Source: CAYNFS01 sp964396685 (GTDB taxonomy: Bacteria > Patescibacteriota > Doudnabacteria > UBA920 > 2-01-FULL-46-14). Taken from it: DNA of 64,000 nucleotides. The notes under the pieces were generated by a model, which was given only the letters and a program-made list of their open reading frames with translations, had not been told where the DNA came from and made no database searches. The DNA lies in contig CAYNFS010000001.1 of assembly GCA_964396685.1 (NCBI GenBank), forward strand, positions 99,060-163,059, read 5' to 3'. Both the position numbers and the translations under genes were made by a program. This document shows positions 49,542 through 57,415 of the stretch, one piece after another; the stretch's first letter is position 1, and each line of letters starts with the position of its first letter.

Positions 49542-49665
49542 ACCCCCGAGAAGTCGGGGGTCCATTCTTAAATTATATGATCTCCCATCCCCGCCCCTGT
49601 CTCCACGAGGGTAAACTGCGGCGGGGAGCCATCTTTCTGGATTCCCGACTAAATCGGGAATGGCA
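49542..49665. repeat. Palindromic repeats upstream of dnaK
   Basis: CACCCCCGA..TCGGGGGT hairpin (49543-49560) and ATTCCCGACTAAATCGGGAAT (near 49638). They separate dnaK from the GIY-YIG gene. Confidence 0.65.
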
Positions 49666-49682
49666 GAAAAATTGCTTAATTA

Positions 49683-49967
49683 CTAAATTACCTCATCATA
49701 TAAATCCTTCCAATCCGGATTCTTTTCCTCAATCAATCTAATCTTCCAAGCCCGATTCCATTTCTTTAGTTGTCTCTCCCTCTGTACGGCCGCTTCTCGA
49801 GTTTCCGCAATTTCATAATGAACTAATTTATCAACTCCATATTTTTCCGTGAACCCTTCAACTGCTTTATTTTTGTGTTGCCAAACTCTTTTTGGTAACT
49901 CATTAGTGGAACCAATGTATAAAGTGCCGTTTCTTTTACTTGCGAGGATGTATACATAATATTGCAT
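49683..49967 (-). CDS. Small GIY-YIG endonuclease-domain protein
   Basis: 94 aa: YYVYILASKRNGTLYIGSTN with the YV/YI pair, then RVWQHKNK, GVDKLVHYEI and the Glu/Arg residues of RERQLKKWNRAWK. This is the UPF0213/YhbQ-like stand-alone type. It sits between grpE and dnaK, flanked on both sides by palindromic repeats, suggesting a late insertion into the chaperone operon. Confidence 0.9.
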   Translation of the reverse strand: MQYYVYILASKRNGTLYIGSTNELPKRVWQHKNKAVEGFTEKYGVDKLVHYEIAETREAAVQRERQLKKWNRAWKIRLIEEKNPDWKDLYDEVI

Positions 49968-49973
49968 GCTGTT

Positions 49974-50007
49974 TTCTGGATCCCCGCCTGCGCGGGGATG
50001 GCCCGCT
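49974..50007. repeat. Palindromic repeat between the GIY-YIG gene and grpE
   Basis: ATCCCCGCCTGCGCGGGGAT and GCCCGCTTCAGCGGGC, abutting the grpE stop codon. Confidence 0.65.
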
Positions 50008-50481
50008 TCAGCGGGCCACTTTCACTTTCGCCGGCCTGATCACTTTGTCGTTGAGCTTGTATCCCGTTTGGACTTCTTCCAAAATAGTCCCCGACTCTTT
50101 CTCGGACTCAACCGTCTCCACCGCCTCGTGAAGTTCCGGATCAAATTTCTCTCCCACACTTTTGATTTTCTCCACCCCCATATGCAGCAAGACCTGCTCC
50201 AACTGCTGGACAATCTTGATCACTCCTTCTGACCAGTTTTGAAAGCGTTCATCACTTGGTGCTTGTCTTAAGGCCTGCTCCAGGCTCTCCAGAGTCGGCA
50301 GCATCTTGACCACCGTGATCTCCTGGGCAAACGCCAAAAGCTCGGTATTTTCCCGCTCGCGGCGCTTCTTGTAGTTTTCAAAATCCGCTGCCGTGCGCTT
50401 CCAGGAAGCAAGATAATCCTCGGCCTTTTGTTTATATTCGGCCAGTTCTTCTTTTAATTTCTGGGTATCTTCCTCGCTCAT
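50008..50481 (-). CDS. grpE: Nucleotide exchange factor GrpE
   Basis: Exchanges ADP on DnaK. N-terminal long coiled coil (EEDTQKLKEELAEYKQKAED), then AADFENYKKRRERE, and the C-terminal beta domain (KFDPELHEAVETVESEKESG, LNDKVIRPAKVKV). 157 aa is compact. Confidence 0.95.
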   Translation of the reverse strand: MSEEDTQKLKEELAEYKQKAEDYLASWKRTAADFENYKKRRERENTELLAFAQEITVVKMLPTLESLEQALRQAPSDERFQNWSEGVIKIVQQLEQVLLHMGVEKIKSVGEKFDPELHEAVETVESEKESGTILEEVQTGYKLNDKVIRPAKVKVAR

Positions 50482-50573
50482 ATCAGAATTAAAAAATCAA
50501 AAATTAAAATGTAAAATGACAATGTAAAATTTTAAAATTTTTAATTGTCGTTTTGATTTTTGCATTTTTCACT
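50482..50573. repeat. A/T-rich inverted repeat between grpE and hrcA
   Basis: AAAATGACAA/TTGTCGTTTT arms with ATGTAAAATTTTAAAAT in the middle. The AAAATCAAAAATGCAAAATAC-like ends resemble 40362-40430 at the CapA-like start. Confidence 0.5.
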
Positions 50574-51308
50574 TTACATTCCGAGATTAATCAGAATTAT
50601 TGCACCGAGTCCCGAAGATAATAGCTTACTGATGTATTTCAACAAACTGATGTTCTTCGCATATTTCATCCTCTTGGGCCCCACAATTCCAATCACTCCG
50701 CGCTCCCCAGAGGGCAGTTTCACTTGTGTCGCCAGCAAACTAAAATCCGCCGCCAGCGGCACGGGCGATTCTTTACCGATAAAAGTTTCTACCTCATCCG
50801 TGTCTTTTTTGAGGAAAGTCCCGCCTCTTTCCTCAAGCTCGTCCATGAATCTTGCCACTTCCCGGATTTCGTAAGGCTCAACTTCATCGCTGATCACCTC
50901 CGAAAGCCCGCTTGTCGAAACGCTTTCCGGAAGCAGGGCAAAAGCTGCACCGCCCGCCTGGTGGGACAAAAGTTTGCTGATGGAGCGCCCCAGTTCCAAG
51001 TACTGGTGCTTAAGCCGCAAGAGTTCTAGCCTAAGCCGCCTTTGTTCCTGAATTGTCAGCTCCCAATGATGCATGAGGTTGTTCACAAAATACCGATAGC
51101 CTTTGTCAGTCGGAGCCCGGCCGGCCGAAGTGTGCGGCTGGGTCAAAAAACCCTCGTCCACCAGAGCCTGCATATCGTTTCTCACAGTCGCGGGACTGAC
51201 CCCTAAATGGTACTTCGCCAAAAGCTCTTCCGAGCCTACCGGGTGCCCGCTTTGGCTGTATTCTTTGACGATCGCCGCCAAAATTTTTGCCTGTCTGGAA
51301 GTAATCAT
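50574..51308 (-). CDS. hrcA: Heat-inducible repressor HrcA (short form)
   Basis: Represses the chaperone operon through CIRCE. N-terminal winged helix SGHPVGSEELLAKYHLGVSP then ATVRNDMQALVDEGFLTQPH and SAGRAPTDKGYRYFV; C-terminal LPSGERGVIGIVGPKRMKY. At 244 aa it is about 100 residues shorter than typical HrcA; the missing part seems to be the inserted dimerisation segment. First gene after the CIRCE promoter. Confidence 0.92.
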   Translation of the reverse strand: MITSRQAKILAAIVKEYSQSGHPVGSEELLAKYHLGVSPATVRNDMQALVDEGFLTQPHTSAGRAPTDKGYRYFVNNLMHHWELTIQEQRRLRLELLRLKHQYLELGRSISKLLSHQAGGAAFALLPESVSTSGLSEVISDEVEPYEIREVARFMDELEERGGTFLKKDTDEVETFIGKESPVPLAADFSLLATQVKLPSGERGVIGIVGPKRMKYAKNISLLKYISKLLSSGLGAIILINLGM

Positions 51309-51454
51309 AATGCGATCCTAATTTACGAATTGCATCCGAATTATCCTAATAAATTCGGAACATTCGGATATTGAGTAAGACGTGCAAGTGAATTAAAATG
51401 ATTCGGATTAAAGGGGGTTGAGCTTGGCAAGAGCACTTAAACAAACTCTTCCCT

Positions 51455-51490
51455 ATTATAAAATTAGCACTCTTGGGTGTCAAGTGCTAA
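51455..51490 (-). promoter_or_regulatory. CIRCE operator over a consensus sigma-70 promoter
   Basis: Perfect TTGACA (51478-51483), 17 bp, TATAAT (51455-51460) on the minus strand. The CIRCE repeat TTAGCACTC-N9-AAGTGCTAA (51464-51490, one mismatch) covers the spacer and -35. A further half-site (GAGCACTTAA) lies at 51431-51440. Confidence 0.93.
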
Positions 51491-51512
51491 CTCTCCGGGC
51501 TGAGGCTACAAA

Positions 51513-52124
51513 TCAAGACAAACTAAAATCAACTAGGGCTTTTTTGATGGTTTCATCGTCAGTTTCAAATCCTTTGAGCCAGGTGATTTCTTCGGAGCGG
51601 TCAATATCTGTAAAATAAGCCAGTTGGACCCTGAATATCTTTTGATTGAATTCATTGCCAAAAATTGTTTCGGCTTTTTTAATGATGTCGCCAATAGAAA
51701 AGTGGGCTTCCATAATAAAATAGAGGTCGGCGTAATCTTTCCATTTTGCTCTTTGCCCCAAAGCAAAAGCCTTCATTGCGGCCAAAGTTAATAAATCAGG
51801 GAGCTTGATGATATCCTCCAGCCGATTTTCGTAACTGATTTTGTAAGGATAACGAAAGAAAGTAAATTTCACACCCTTCATTAAAATCGTGAATTCGTCT
51901 AATTTATTGACAATGACATTACTTATTGTGGAATTTTTCTCAATCCTGTTCCTGATCGTTAAATTGCCAAAGTGTTTATCCGTAAATAAATCAAAATCCA
52001 CCGAACGGCGGTGACCTAGATAAAGAGCGATGGCCGTTCCGCCCACTAAACCGAAATCTTTGGAAAATGACTTAAGCAGGGGCAAAAGTTCAATTTGCTC
52101 TTCGGTTAATATCTCCTTATGCAT
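51513..52124 (-). CDS. AbiEii-type nucleotidyltransferase
   Basis: 203 aa. FGLVGGTAIALYLGHRRSVDFDLFTD is the nucleotidyltransferase G-G..D-x-D active site of the AbiEii/MenT-like family, followed by LTLAAMKAFALGQRAKWKDYADLYF, the typical DUF1814 C-terminal motif. Such enzymes act as toxins in AbiE-type systems. It overlaps the small upstream gene by 8 bp. Whether the pair is an active toxin-antitoxin system or a domesticated remnant cannot be told. Confidence 0.85.
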   Translation of the reverse strand: MHKEILTEEQIELLPLLKSFSKDFGLVGGTAIALYLGHRRSVDFDLFTDKHFGNLTIRNRIEKNSTISNVIVNKLDEFTILMKGVKFTFFRYPYKISYENRLEDIIKLPDLLTLAAMKAFALGQRAKWKDYADLYFIMEAHFSIGDIIKKAETIFGNEFNQKIFRVQLAYFTDIDRSEEITWLKGFETDDETIKKALVDFSLS

Positions 52125-52371
52125 ATTCGTTGAAGTAAAGCCGGAAATAGTTTTTTATTTCCGGACGCAAATTGCTTCTTTTTTGCCCGGCTTGTTTGAA
52201 AAAAATTTGAGCCGTGCGCTTGATGCCTAGAATTTGTATCATTTTCTGCACGTCATCCCAGTCGCCGTAATTCAAAACAGCCTCCACTATAGCTTCGGGG
52301 GAGAGGTTTTTATAATTTTTTGTGTACCAGATTAAATGCGGCCTTTTCTTTATGAAATCATTGATCGTCAT
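52117..52371 (-). CDS. Small partner of the AbiEii-like protein
   Basis: 84 aa (NDFIKKRPHLIWYTKNYKNL, then LNYGDWDDVQKMIQILG). It has the composition of small helical proteins that precede DUF1814 genes and may be the cognate antitoxin-like or regulatory protein. It is not an obvious AbiEi winged helix. Overlap with the nucleotidyltransferase gene supports co-function. Confidence 0.65.
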   Translation of the reverse strand: MTINDFIKKRPHLIWYTKNYKNLSPEAIVEAVLNYGDWDDVQKMIQILGIKRTAQIFFKQAGQKRSNLRPEIKNYFRLYFNEYA

Positions 52372-52454
52372 TACTGGAATTATACCAAATTTTCTACCAG
52401 AAATCTAATTCCAAAAGCCGTGCCAATTCAAAACCTTTTGCTTGAGAAGAAATC

Positions 52455-55262
52455 CTACTTTAGCACTTTCTTGAGATACTGTCCAGTATAGCTTTTCTTG
52501 ACCATCATCACTTCTTCGGGGGTGCCTTCGGCCACGAGCTCCCCTCCCTTGTCCCCTCCCTCGAGCCCCAAATCAATCACCCAATCCGCGCATTTGATGA
52601 CATGCAGATTGTGCTCAATGATAATCACGGTATTGCCCTTGTCCACGAGCTTGTACAAAACGTTAAGCAGGCGTTTGACGTCATCAAAATGAAGCCCGGT
52701 GGTCGGCTCGTCCAGAATGTACAAGGTCTTGCCGGTCTGCATTCTGGAAAGTTCAGTGGCCAGCTTGATGCGCTGGGCTTCGCCTCCGGAAAGCGTGGTT
52801 GCCGGCTGGCCCAGATGCATGTAGCCTAAGCCGACCAAGGATAACACATCGAGTTTGCGAAAAATCGCCGGGATGTTGCGGAAAAAAATCCGTGCCTCAT
52901 CCACGGTCATTTCCAAAACATCGGCAATGGTTTTGCCTTTGTAGTGGATTTCCAAAGCCTGCTTGTTGTAGCGCTTGCCTTTGCACTCCTCGCAGGTCAC
53001 ATAGACATCCGGCAGAAAATGCATCTCAATCTGAATGACCCCGTCCCCGGCGCAGACTTCACAGCGGCCGCCTTTGACATTGAACGAAAACCGACCCGGG
53101 TGATAGCCGCGCATCTTAGCCTCCGGGGTCGAAGCGAATAAATCGCGAATATAAGTGAAAACGCCGGTATAGGTCGCCGGATTGGAGCGGGGAGTGCGGC
53201 CGATTGGGGATTGGTCAATACTGATAACTTTATCAATGTTGTTAAGCCCTAAAATCTTTTTGTGTTTCCCCGGCAGATCTTTGGCATTGTAAAAGTAAGC
53301 GGCCAGAGCCTTGGCCAAAATGTCATTGAGCAGAGTTGATTTGCCGGAACCCGAAACTCCGGTAATGCAGATGAATTTGCCCAGAGGAATCTCAACGGAA
53401 AGATCTTTCAGATTGTGTTCCTCCGCCCCCACAATGCTTAATTTGCGGCCATTGCCAGACCTACGCCTCCCCGGTACGGGAATTTCTTCCTTGTGAGAGA
53501 GATAGCGGCCGGTCAGGGAAGTCTCGTGCTTCATAATCTCCTGGGGAGGGCCTTCCGCGACAATTTCCCCACCATGCTTGCCAGCACCCGGACCGATATC
53601 CACGACCCAGTCTGCGGAAAGAATGGTTTCCTCATCATGCTCCACGACAATCACGGTATTGCCCAAATCGCGCAGGCTTTTGAGAGTCGCAAGCAGCCGC
53701 GCGTTGTCCCGCTGGTGGAGCCCGATGGAAGGCTCGTCCAAAATATACAAAACGCCGCTCAAGCCCGAGCCAATCTGGGTGGCGAGCCTGATGCGCTGGG
53801 CTTCCCCGCCGGAAAGGGTGGAGGCGGAACGATTTATAGTCAAATACTCCAAACCCACATTTTGCAAAAATTTCAAACGCAGTCTGATCTCTTTGAGAAT
53901 CAGTGCCGCGATTTTCGTCTCTTTTTCGGAAAGTTTTCCTTCCAAGCCGCCAAAAAACCCCTGAAGCTCGCCCACGTTTTTTTCCGCCACATCCATTATG
54001 GAAAGACCGCTAATTTTAACAGCCAAGACCTCGGGCTTTAGTCTGCGGCCCTGGCAGGTCGGGCAGATTTTGACGCGCATGTACTGCTCAATCTCCGATC
54101 GGATATAGTCAGAATCGGTTTCCTTGTAGCGGCGCATGAGATTGGGGATGACTCCTTCAAATTCGCCGTCGCCGTGCAAAACAAGATTCAGGTGTTTTTG
54201 GTCCAGGTCTTTGACCGGCAGATCCGCCGAGAAGCCGTGGCGGGCCGCAGCATTCTCCAAAATCTCATCATACCAGGTCAATCTGGCGGTGGTCCGGCTC
54301 CAAGGCCTTATCGCCCCTTCGGCAATGGAAAGTCTCGGATTGGGAATCACGAGTTTGGGATCAACTTCCAGTTTGCTGCCCAGTCCGGTGCAATCAGGGC
54401 AAGCTCCATGCGGGGAATTAAACGAAAAGTTTCTGGGATGAAGCTCCGTCAAGCTAACATGCCCTGAAGGACAAGCAAATTTCTGCGAAAGAGTCAGGTC
54501 GCGGTTCTCATCCAAAAGATGCAAAATCGCGGTCTCATCCCCCAAATCCAGAGCGGTCTCCAAAGAATCGGCAAGACGGCTCCGGTCTTTGAGATCAACC
54601 GCGAGCCTATCAACCACTACGTCTATGGAATGCTTTTTCTTTTTGTCCAAAGAAAGGTGTAAAGCTTCCGTCAAATCCATAACTGCGCCGTCCAGACGAA
54701 TTCTCTGGTAGCCGGCCTTTTTTATTTCCTCCAAAACGTGCTTGTGCTCCCCTTTTCTGTCTATAACAAAAGGGGCTAGGAGTATAATTTTAGTGCCTTC
54801 CGGATAACTGAAGATCTGGTCAACCATTTGCGAGACAGTTTGCGCCGTAATTTTCTTTCCGCAAACGGGGCAATGCGGAATGCCGATCCGGGCAAAAAGC
54901 AAACGCAAATAGTCATAGATCTCGGTTATAGTCCCCACGGTGGAGCGCGGATTGTGAGAGGCTGATTTTTGGTCAATGGAAATAGCCGGAGACAAGCCTT
55001 CGATCTGCTCCACGTCCGGCTTGTCCATCAGCCCCAGAAACTGACGCGCGTAGGCAGAGAGGCTTTCCACGTAGCGCCTTTGCCCTTCCGCATAAATCGT
55101 ATCAAAAGCCAGAGAGGATTTGCCGGAACCGGAAATGCCGGTAAAGACAATAAGCTTATGCCGCGGCAGGTCCAGATTGATGTCTTTCAGATTGTGGACC
55201 TTGGCTCCTCTGATTTTGATCCAGCCGCTTCCGCCAACTTTATTGTTGTTTGTTCTGCCCAT
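52455..55262 (-). CDS. uvrA: Excinuclease ABC subunit A
   Basis: Damage-recognition ATPase of nucleotide excision repair. Two ABC modules: GISGSGKSSLAFDTIYAEGQ and GVSGSGKSTLLNDI as Walker A, LSGGEAQRIRLATQIGSGL and LSGGEAQRIKLATELS as signatures, and the zinc modules (CPVCGKKI.., CEVCAGDGVIQ..CEECKGKRYN). I start at ATG 55260-55262 (MGRTNNNKVGG), giving 935 aa, the normal size; an upstream extension of 130 codons looks like antisense noise. uvrC starts divergently 67 bp away. Confidence 0.96.
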   Translation of the reverse strand: MGRTNNNKVGGSGWIKIRGAKVHNLKDINLDLPRHKLIVFTGISGSGKSSLAFDTIYAEGQRRYVESLSAYARQFLGLMDKPDVEQIEGLSPAISIDQKSASHNPRSTVGTITEIYDYLRLLFARIGIPHCPVCGKKITAQTVSQMVDQIFSYPEGTKIILLAPFVIDRKGEHKHVLEEIKKAGYQRIRLDGAVMDLTEALHLSLDKKKKHSIDVVVDRLAVDLKDRSRLADSLETALDLGDETAILHLLDENRDLTLSQKFACPSGHVSLTELHPRNFSFNSPHGACPDCTGLGSKLEVDPKLVIPNPRLSIAEGAIRPWSRTTARLTWYDEILENAAARHGFSADLPVKDLDQKHLNLVLHGDGEFEGVIPNLMRRYKETDSDYIRSEIEQYMRVKICPTCQGRRLKPEVLAVKISGLSIMDVAEKNVGELQGFFGGLEGKLSEKETKIAALILKEIRLRLKFLQNVGLEYLTINRSASTLSGGEAQRIRLATQIGSGLSGVLYILDEPSIGLHQRDNARLLATLKSLRDLGNTVIVVEHDEETILSADWVVDIGPGAGKHGGEIVAEGPPQEIMKHETSLTGRYLSHKEEIPVPGRRRSGNGRKLSIVGAEEHNLKDLSVEIPLGKFICITGVSGSGKSTLLNDILAKALAAYFYNAKDLPGKHKKILGLNNIDKVISIDQSPIGRTPRSNPATYTGVFTYIRDLFASTPEAKMRGYHPGRFSFNVKGGRCEVCAGDGVIQIEMHFLPDVYVTCEECKGKRYNKQALEIHYKGKTIADVLEMTVDEARIFFRNIPAIFRKLDVLSLVGLGYMHLGQPATTLSGGEAQRIKLATELSRMQTGKTLYILDEPTTGLHFDDVKRLLNVLYKLVDKGNTVIIIEHNLHVIKCADWVIDLGLEGGDKGGELVAEGTPEEVMMVKKSYTGQYLKKVLK

Positions 55263-55294
55263 ATTAAAAAAGACTAACTGCCATTTTAGCATGA

Positions 55295-55322
55295 TTGTCA
55301 AGAAAAAACAATTAGCTAGAAT
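55295..55322 (+). promoter_or_regulatory. uvrC promoter, apparently leaderless
   Basis: TTGTCA (55295-55300), 16 bp, TAGAAT (55317-55322), and the ATG begins only 6 bp later, about where transcription should start. Confidence 0.6.
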
Positions 55323-55328
55323 GAAAAC

Positions 55329-57152
55329 ATGAAGACGCTTGACGCAAAACTTAAGAATTTGCCCAAAAAACCGGGTGTTTATCTGTTCAAAGGTGCTTCT
55401 GGCGAGGTTTTGTACGTGGGCAAGGCCAAAAATCTCAAAAACCGCATAAAAAGTTACTTTTATCAAGGGAAAGAAAGCCTTATGCTCCGCCAAATTGGCG
55501 ATTTGGACTATATCATCGTCTCCAACGAAACCGAAAGTTTGATTTTGGAAAATAATCTGATCAAGCAATACCGCCCCCGTTTTAACGTCAGATTGCGCGA
55601 CGACAAAAATTATCAGTTTATCAAAATCGATTACGAAACCGAAATCCCGCAAATATACCCGGTCAGAAAAATGGCCCGAAATACTAAATACGAAATACTA
55701 AATACTAAATATTTCGGCCCCTACACTTCCGCTGTCTCCGTCAGAGAGACCCTCAAACTTCTGCGGCGCATTTTTCACATCTGTTCAAACAAAAAAGTCA
55801 GCAACAAACCCTGCTTTCATTATCACTTGAACCGGTGCCCCGGGGTGTGCATTGGCAAAATTTCGCTCAATGCATACCGAGATACTTTTAAAACAATCGA
55901 GCAATTCTTGCGCCACAAGCAAACCCAAATTGTCAAAGATCTAAAACAGCAAATGCGGGAAGTTGCCAAGCAAAAACAATTTGAAAAAGCGGCATTGATC
56001 CGCGATAAGATTCGGGCCCTGCAAAATATCTGGGAAAGACAAAAAATCGTGTTCACGACAAAGCTTTCTCAAGACTATCTAAGCCTCGCCAAACTGAACG
56101 ACAAAGCCGCCGTCAATCTCTTTGTCATCAGAGAAGGGAGAATGATTCACCAAGAAACTTTTGAACTGGACCTTGAAAAGGAAGCCTCCGATATCGAAGC
56201 TTTGGAAGCGTTTATCAAGCAGTACTATGTCGAAGCCTCGGATCTTCCCAAAGAAATCATTATGCAACACAGGCTTCCTGAAAAAGAGCTTTATGAAAAA
56301 TGGCTGGGAACAAAAATTATTAAGGCGAGAAGGGGCAGAAAACGGCAGCTTTTGGACCTAGGATATGAAAACGCCAAAGACTATCTGCAAAGGACTTACG
56401 CGCAAATTCAAGAAGTGCTGGCTGGACTTAAGAGCTTCCTGCGTCTGCCCTCCCTGCCGCGCCGGATTGAGGCTTATGACATCTCCAATATCCAGGGCTT
56501 TTTGCCGGCAGGCTCCATGATTGTCTTTGAAAACGGACTCCCGAAAAAAAGCGATTACCGAAAATTCAAAATTAACATAAAACAAACACCCGATGATGTA
56601 GCGATGATGAAAGAGATGCTTACCCGCCGATTTGCTAAACCTGTCATTGCGAGCGAAGCGAAGCAATCTAAATCCGACATTGAGATTGCCACGGCTCCAC
56701 AAGTGGAGCCTCGCAATGACAAAATAACTTGGCCGCTACCCGATCTCATCGTCATTGATGGCGGGCGGGGCCAGCTCAACGCCGCCCTATCTGTCCTAAA
56801 AGCTAAAAGCTATAAGCTAATTCCCGTAATAGGTCTCGCCAAACGTTTGGAAGAAATTTACGTTCCCGACAAAAAAGAACCGCTCCATTTGTCTCCCGAT
56901 TCTCCCATCCTGCATCTTCTGCAAAGAATCAGAGACGAAGCTCACCGCTTTGCCATCGCTTTCTACCGGGTCAGACACCGCAAAGAACAGGCCCGCTCCA
57001 GACTTGACGAAATTCCCGGCATCGGCCCCAAGCTCAAAACAATGCTGATGCAGAAATTTCACTCTATATCAGGTATCCGCTCCTCCTCGCTTGAGGGCTT
57101 AAGCCAAGTGGTTGGTTCAAGCAAAGCGAAAAAGCTAAAAGAGCTCTTGTGA
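55329..57152 (+). CDS. uvrC: Excinuclease ABC subunit C
   Basis: Makes both incisions in nucleotide excision repair. N-terminal GIY-YIG nuclease (KPGVYLFKGASGEVLYVGKA), Cys-rich HICSNKKVSNKPCFHYHLNRCPG, UVR motif (EKAALIRDKIRALQNI), RNase H-like nuclease (AYDISNIQGFLPAGSMIVFE, DLIVIDGGRGQLNAA) and C-terminal HhH (LDEIPGIGPKLKTMLM). 607 aa. A palindromic repeat at 56641-56722 adds about 27 residues (VIASEAKQSKSD.., EPRNDK) in the RNase H-like half. Confidence 0.95.
   Translation: MKTLDAKLKNLPKKPGVYLFKGASGEVLYVGKAKNLKNRIKSYFYQGKESLMLRQIGDLDYIIVSNETESLILENNLIKQYRPRFNVRLRDDKNYQFIKIDYETEIPQIYPVRKMARNTKYEILNTKYFGPYTSAVSVRETLKLLRRIFHICSNKKVSNKPCFHYHLNRCPGVCIGKISLNAYRDTFKTIEQFLRHKQTQIVKDLKQQMREVAKQKQFEKAALIRDKIRALQNIWERQKIVFTTKLSQDYLSLAKLNDKAAVNLFVIREGRMIHQETFELDLEKEASDIEALEAFIKQYYVEASDLPKEIIMQHRLPEKELYEKWLGTKIIKARRGRKRQLLDLGYENAKDYLQRTYAQIQEVLAGLKSFLRLPSLPRRIEAYDISNIQGFLPAGSMIVFENGLPKKSDYRKFKINIKQTPDDVAMMKEMLTRRFAKPVIASEAKQSKSDIEIATAPQVEPRNDKITWPLPDLIVIDGGRGQLNAALSVLKAKSYKLIPVIGLAKRLEEIYVPDKKEPLHLSPDSPILHLLQRIRDEAHRFAIAFYRVRHRKEQARSRLDEIPGIGPKLKTMLMQKFHSISGIRSSSLEGLSQVVGSSKAKKLKELL
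56641..56722. repeat. Palindromic element inserted in frame in uvrC
   Basis: TGTCATTGCGAGCGAAGCGA..GGCTCCACAAGTGGAGCC..CTCGCAATGACA; terminal inverted repeats and a central hairpin. It encodes the VIASEAKQS..EPRND peptide often produced by this repeat type. Confidence 0.85.
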
Positions 57153-57155
57153 TAA

Positions 57156-57184
57156 TTGACACTGACCAAAAGGTTTAGTAAGCT
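57156..57184 (+). promoter_or_regulatory. secG promoter
   Basis: TTGACA (57156-57161), 17 bp, TAAGCT (57179-57184); ATG 9 bp further. Confidence 0.6.
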
Positions 57185-57193
57185 TAAACCCGT

Positions 57194-57415
57194 ATGAGAC
57201 AAGCCATTTTTATTGCCCAGATTCTCGTTTCTGTACTGCTGATTACTGCCATATTGCTTCAACAGCGAGGCTCTGGGTTGTCTTCGGTCTTTGGGGGAAG
57301 CGGAACCATTTATCGCACCAAGCGCGGGCTTGAAAAAGGCCTCTTTTATTTAACCATCATCTTGGTGCTGTTGTTTGTGGCCATCGGCGTTGTCAACCTT
57401 GCTATCCAATCTTAA
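57194..57415 (+). CDS. secG: Preprotein translocase subunit SecG
   Basis: 73 aa with two membrane helices; ILLQQRGSGLSSVFGGSG is the conserved SecG loop. Part of the SecYEG channel. The substrate-binding protein gene follows at once, with overlap depending on its start. Confidence 0.93.
   Translation: MRQAIFIAQILVSVLLITAILLQQRGSGLSSVFGGSGTIYRTKRGLEKGLFYLTIILVLLFVAIGVVNLAIQS

Noticed and set aside
52455..55652. UvrA with a 130-residue N-terminal extension
   Set aside because: The extension is antisense to the uvrC promoter and start and has no UvrA similarity; the ATG at 55262 gives the family's normal length.
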